Shown here: positions 22,489 to 25,558 of the stretch, piece by piece | Position numbering within the stretch: the stretch's first letter is position 1 | Layout of the letters: the number at the start of each line of letters is the position of its first letter | Assembly: GCA_910584205.1 (NCBI GenBank) | Contig: CAJUAA010000047.1 | Coordinates: 2,371-27,928 of the forward strand | From: an uncultured Lachnospiraceae bacterium | GTDB taxonomy: Bacteria > Bacillota > Clostridia > Lachnospirales > Lachnospiraceae | Direction: 5' to 3' | Length of the DNA: 25,558 nt | Made by a program: the position numbers and the translations under genes | The notes under the pieces: model-generated | The model's input: the letters and a program-made list of their open reading frames with translations, nothing else | The model's database searches: none | Told to the model about the DNA's origin: nothing

Positions 22489-24405
22489 CTATTTGGAAAT
22501 TTTCTTTTTAAAGGTTCCCAGAAGCACTGCGCCGACGATGGTGCCGACAACCAGAGCAATCAGGTACATCAGTGCGTTTCCAACCACCGGGACGACGAAG
22601 ATGCCGCCGTGGGGAGCCATGAGGGTGCAGCCGAACGCCATGGAGAGCGCGCCTGCCACGGCGGAGCCCACCATACAGGACGGGAGCACATGCAGCGGGT
22701 CGGATGCCGCGAAGGGGATCGCGCCCTCGGTGATGAACGCCAGGCCCATGATGAAGTTCACAGGGCCGGATTCCCGCTCCTCCTTTGTGAACCGGTTCTT
22801 GAAAAGCAGTGTTGCAAGAGCAATGGCGCAGGGCGGTACCATGCCGCCGATCATGACTGCCGCCATGATGTGATAGTTGCCTGCGGCGATGGATGCGGTG
22901 CCGAAGACGTAAGCCGCTTTATTGAAGGGGCCGCCCATGTCGATGGCCATCATGCCGGCCACGACGATGCCCAGAAGGATCCGGCTGGAACCGCCCATGT
23001 TGGTCAGTGCGGTGTTCAGAGCCGTGTTCAGCGCGCCGATGGGCGGCTCTACCAGGAACTGCATGATCAGGCCCATGAAGAGGATGCCGCACAGAGGATA
23101 CAAAAGCACCGGCGCGATCTTCTCTATGGCTTGGGGCAGCCGGGAGAAGGCCTTGATGAGGAACAGCATCAGGTAGCCTGCGATAAAGCCTGCCGCCAGC
23201 GCGCCCAGGAAGCCGGATTTGCCTGCGGAAGCCATCATGCCGCCGACGAAGCCCACGGCCAGTCCGGGACGGTCCGCAATGCCCATGGCGATAAATCCGG
23301 CCAGGATCGGGAGCATGAAGCCGAAGGCCACGTCGCCGATGCCTTTTAACGTGGCGGCGGCGGGAGTGATCGTACCGAATGCGGCTCTGGCTTCGTCAGA
23401 AAGGGCGTTCACATCCACGCAAAGGCCGTCGATCAGGAACGCCAGCGCGATGAGGATGCCGCCGCCCACCACGAAGGGGAGCATATGGGAGACGCCGTTC
23501 ATAAGCTGCATGTAGAGCTTGTGTCCTATGCCGCCGGAAGCCTTTTGGGAAGAGGACGCCGCGGAAGGATTTCCTGCCTGATAGACCGGGACGTCGCCGC
23601 TCATGGCGCGGGCTACCAGCTGGTCCGCTTTGCTGATGCCGTCGGATACCTGGCATTCAATGAGTTTCTTTCCATGAAAACGGTCCATGGGGACTTTGGC
23701 ATCGGCGGCTACGATGATGCAGTCCGCCTCCCGGATCTCCTGATCGGTCAGTACGTTCTTGGCGCCACCGGAGCCTCTCGTCTCGACTTTGATAAAGCAG
23801 CCGGCTGCCCGTGCGGCTTTTTCCAGTCCCTCCGCTGCCATATAAGTGTGGGCGATGCCGGTGGGGCAGGAGGTGACGGCCAGGATCTTGAAGGCGCCTT
23901 CCGCCGCCTGCGTGTTCTGCGCTGCCAGCTGGTCGTTCAGGTCCGGTTTTTCGTCGTCTGCCTTATCCACGATCTGCAGAAATTCTTCTACGGTGGAAGC
24001 GTGTTTCAGACTGTCTGCAAAGCCTTCGTCCATCAGGAGCATGGACAGTTTGCTCAGCACGTCCAGATGCACATTGTCTTTCGTGTTGGGAGCCGCGATC
24101 AGGAAGATCAGATGGACCGGCTCTCCATCCAGGGAATCAAAATCCACGCCGTCTTTGACCACCATGGCTGCCAGGCCCGGCCGGTCCACAAACGGGCCTT
24201 TGCCGTGGGGGATGGCGATGCCTTCTCCGATGCCGGTGGTGCTTTCTTCTTCCCTCCGGTAAACCTCCTGACGATAGGCTTCCCGGTCGTTGATCTTTTC
24301 GCTTTTGATCATCAGGTCTACCATCTGATCCAGCGCTTCCTGCTTGGAAGCGGGCGCTCCGGTGAGGGAGATGCTTCTTTTGTCCAGTAAATCCGTTATC
24401 CGCAT
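22489..24405 (-). CDS. fruA: Fructose-specific PTS permease, fused IIA-IIB-IIC
   Basis: A 638-residue membrane transporter importing fructose as fructose 1-phosphate. Domain order: EIIA (about 1-148) with the phosphorylated His67 in GIAIPHGK; a linker; EIIB (about 172-270) with Cys180 in AVTSCPTGIAHTYMAAE; and EIIC (about 293-638) with about eight to ten membrane segments and the typical GGPFNKAAY and ITEGAIPFAASDPL motifs. The single-chain IIABC layout and length are normal for Firmicutes FruA. The start follows AGGAGGA with 8 nt spacing. It lies 67 nt after fruK in one operon and is followed by a strong terminator. HPr and enzyme I, needed to phosphorylate it, are not in the window. Confidence 0.95.
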   Translation of the reverse strand: MRITDLLDKRSISLTGAPASKQEALDQMVDLMIKSEKINDREAYRQEVYRREEESTTGIGEGIAIPHGKGPFVDRPGLAAMVVKDGVDFDSLDGEPVHLIFLIAAPNTKDNVHLDVLSKLSMLLMDEGFADSLKHASTVEEFLQIVDKADDEKPDLNDQLAAQNTQAAEGAFKILAVTSCPTGIAHTYMAAEGLEKAARAAGCFIKVETRGSGGAKNVLTDQEIREADCIIVAADAKVPMDRFHGKKLIECQVSDGISKADQLVARAMSGDVPVYQAGNPSAASSSQKASGGIGHKLYMQLMNGVSHMLPFVVGGGILIALAFLIDGLCVDVNALSDEARAAFGTITPAAATLKGIGDVAFGFMLPILAGFIAMGIADRPGLAVGFVGGMMASAGKSGFLGALAAGFIAGYLMLFLIKAFSRLPQAIEKIAPVLLYPLCGILFMGLIMQFLVEPPIGALNTALNTALTNMGGSSRILLGIVVAGMMAIDMGGPFNKAAYVFGTASIAAGNYHIMAAVMIGGMVPPCAIALATLLFKNRFTKEERESGPVNFIMGLAFITEGAIPFAASDPLHVLPSCMVGSAVAGALSMAFGCTLMAPHGGIFVVPVVGNALMYLIALVVGTIVGAVLLGTFKKKISK

Positions 24406-24472
24406 AAAATATTCCTCCTGTATGAATGTTGTATTTGTTATGTAGTAATTGTCTCTGCGCTGCGCGGTATGT

Positions 24473-25393
24473 TCAGACGCCGGCGCTCTGGTCTATGGTA
24501 CGATAGACCTGCTCGATCTCTTCCCTTGTGGCCAGCAGATCGGAAAAGGCGCTGGCGCTTCCGGCGGAGAGCCCCATGTGAAAGGCGTGCCGGTAGTCCT
24601 GCTTCCGGGTCCAGCCCGCCACGAAGCCCGCCACCATGGAATCCCCGGCGCCTACGGCATTGACGAGCGTCCCTTTGGGGACCGGCTGCATATGTACTTC
24701 GCCGTTCTCCGCCACAAGGACGGCTCCCTGGCCCGCCATGGACACCAGGACGTTTCGGGCGCCTTTTTCCTGAAGCTTCCGGGCGTAGGGAACGACCGCT
24801 TCCCGGGTGGACAGTGTGACGCCGAAGATCTCTCCCAGTTCGTGATTGTTGGGCTTGATCAGGAAGGGGCGGTACTCCAGCACATTCAGCAGAAGGTTCT
24901 GCGTGGCGTCCACAACGAATTGAACGCCGCGTCCGTTCAGGGCGGAGAGGATATCCCGGTAAATGGAGTCCGGCATGCTGCTGGGAATGCTTCCTGCCAG
25001 GACCAGCGTGTCGCCGGCTTTCAGCTGATCCAGTTTTGCCATGAGCCGGTCGATGGCCTCCCGGCTGATGGACGGCCCCTGGCCGTTGATCTCCGTTCCG
25101 TCAAAATCCTTCAATTTAATATTGATGCGGGAGCAGCCCTGTTCCAGATGGATGAAATCGCAGTAGAAGCCGATCTCCTTCATCTTCCGGAGCAGTTCCT
25201 CTCCGGTAAAGCCTGCCGTAAATCCAAGTGCGGTATTTTCAATGCCCAGATTCTGGAGTACGGTGGATACATTAATGCCCTTACCTCCCGGCAGCATCAG
25301 TTCCGCACAGGTGCGGTTGGTCTTCCCGAACTGGAAATCTTTCATGGATACGATGTAGTCCAGCGACGGGTTGAAAGTCACAGTGTAAATCAT
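24473..25393 (-). CDS. fruK: 1-phosphofructokinase
   Basis: A 306-residue cytoplasmic PfkB-family kinase that converts fructose 1-phosphate and ATP to fructose 1,6-bisphosphate. Seen: start MIYTVTFNPSLDYIV typical of FruK/LacC, sugar-binding GGKGIN (36-41), and the C-terminal signature VNAVGAGDSMVAGF with catalytic Asp251. Tagatose-6-phosphate kinase (LacC) is the nearest alternative, but the adjacent fructose permease and DeoR regulator decide for FruK. The start follows AAAGGAG. It is first in the operon behind a near-consensus promoter. Usual order in Firmicutes is fruR-fruK-fruA; here the regulator is last and separately transcribed. Confidence 0.94.
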   Translation of the reverse strand: MIYTVTFNPSLDYIVSMKDFQFGKTNRTCAELMLPGGKGINVSTVLQNLGIENTALGFTAGFTGEELLRKMKEIGFYCDFIHLEQGCSRINIKLKDFDGTEINGQGPSISREAIDRLMAKLDQLKAGDTLVLAGSIPSSMPDSIYRDILSALNGRGVQFVVDATQNLLLNVLEYRPFLIKPNNHELGEIFGVTLSTREAVVPYARKLQEKGARNVLVSMAGQGAVLVAENGEVHMQPVPKGTLVNAVGAGDSMVAGFVAGWTRKQDYRHAFHMGLSAGSASAFSDLLATREEIEQVYRTIDQSAGV

Positions 25394-25447
25394 GTGTCCT
25401 GTCTCCTTTCGTTTTCTGTCTTTTTGTCCGTTCCTTAGGATGGCTTT

Positions 25448-25481
25448 ATTATATCTCCATAATCAGTCAAAGTCAATCAAA
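25448..25481 (-). promoter_or_regulatory. fruK-fruA promoter with tandem 10-bp repeats
   Basis: On the minus strand, TTGACT (25476-25471) and TATAAT (25453-25448) are 17 nt apart, close to sigma-A consensus. The -35 is embedded in the tandem repeats TTTGATTGAC and TTTGACTGAT (25481-25462). DeoR-family repressors commonly bind short direct repeats, so this is the best candidate FruR operator. It is not repeated before fruR itself. Confidence 0.7.
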
Positions 25482-25525
25482 CTAATGCACAAAATTCCAG
25501 AAGAAAATGGCTCTTCAAGGGTGAT

Positions 25526-25544
25526 GGTGGGTAAAAAATACCCA
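25526..25544. other. Perfect inverted repeat upstream of the fru promoter
   Basis: GTGGGTA and TACCCAC flank five A (25526-25544). It lies about 50 nt upstream of the fruK -35. It could be a weak terminator of a gene beyond the window edge or a regulator site; the sequence does not decide. Confidence 0.4.
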
Positions 25545-25558
25545 CAACCCCAGTGTTT

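Noticed and set aside
22420..24390. Plus-strand frames of about 300 aa opposite the fructose PTS gene
   Set aside because: FruA on the minus strand is unmistakable and full length; the antisense products are His/Gly/Asp-rich and match no family.

Overview
The window looks like a chromosome segment of a gut-type Clostridia, most likely Lachnospiraceae. The basis is the mix of gene families: DUF4317, a charged-tail Rpn-type protein, sortase C pilins, SipW-type exported proteins, an MsmK/UgpC ATPase and a fructose PTS operon with fused IIABC. Strong AGGAGG ribosome binding sites and sigma-A-like TTGACx/TATAAT promoters agree with this. The species cannot be read from the sequence alone.

Region 1 (1-13819, + strand) is surface biology. 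After the tail of a repeat-rich Rpn-type protein and its terminator comes a small conserved-looking protein, a possible 42-residue ORF, and then a tightly packed series. This holds a 1392-residue LPSTG tip adhesin with a fibro-slime-like domain and four CnaB-like domains, an LPSTG backbone pilin, a strong hairpin that probably limits read-through, and two class C sortases overlapping by 4 nt. It continues with an unanchored pilin-like protein, two proteins with SipW-type signal peptides, a SipW/ER-type signal peptidase, and two membrane-anchored proteins with glycine-rich or Ala/Pro-rich stalks. Spacing and overlaps suggest a single expression unit joining covalent sortase pilus assembly with a SipW-dependent (TasA/camelysin-like) export module. 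This hybrid is the most interesting system in the window.

Region 2 (13820-17796) is regulatory. Two strong hairpins close the surface operon. A LysR-type regulator follows with palindromes around its promoter, but its frame is broken by an apparent one-base loss in a G run. Its end overlaps that of a convergent TetR-type repressor. The TetR gene is divergent from a lipoprotein with 17 seven-residue ELxDGxx repeats, whose promoter -35 box sits inside a perfect TGACC-N3-GGTCA palindrome: a self-contained repressor/target pair.

Region 3 (17797-25558) is central sugar metabolism. It holds a D-lactate dehydrogenase (ldhA-like), a DUF4317 protein, a stand-alone sugar ABC ATPase (MsmK/UgpC-like) with a cre-like box upstream, a DeoR-type regulator (fruR-like) on its own promoter, and fruK-fruA behind a near-consensus promoter with tandem 10-bp repeats over the -35 box. 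Together they cover fructose uptake and phosphorylation to fructose 1,6-bisphosphate, energising of sugar ABC importers, and NADH reoxidation to D-lactate. No tRNA, rRNA, CRISPR array or complete insertion sequence was seen.
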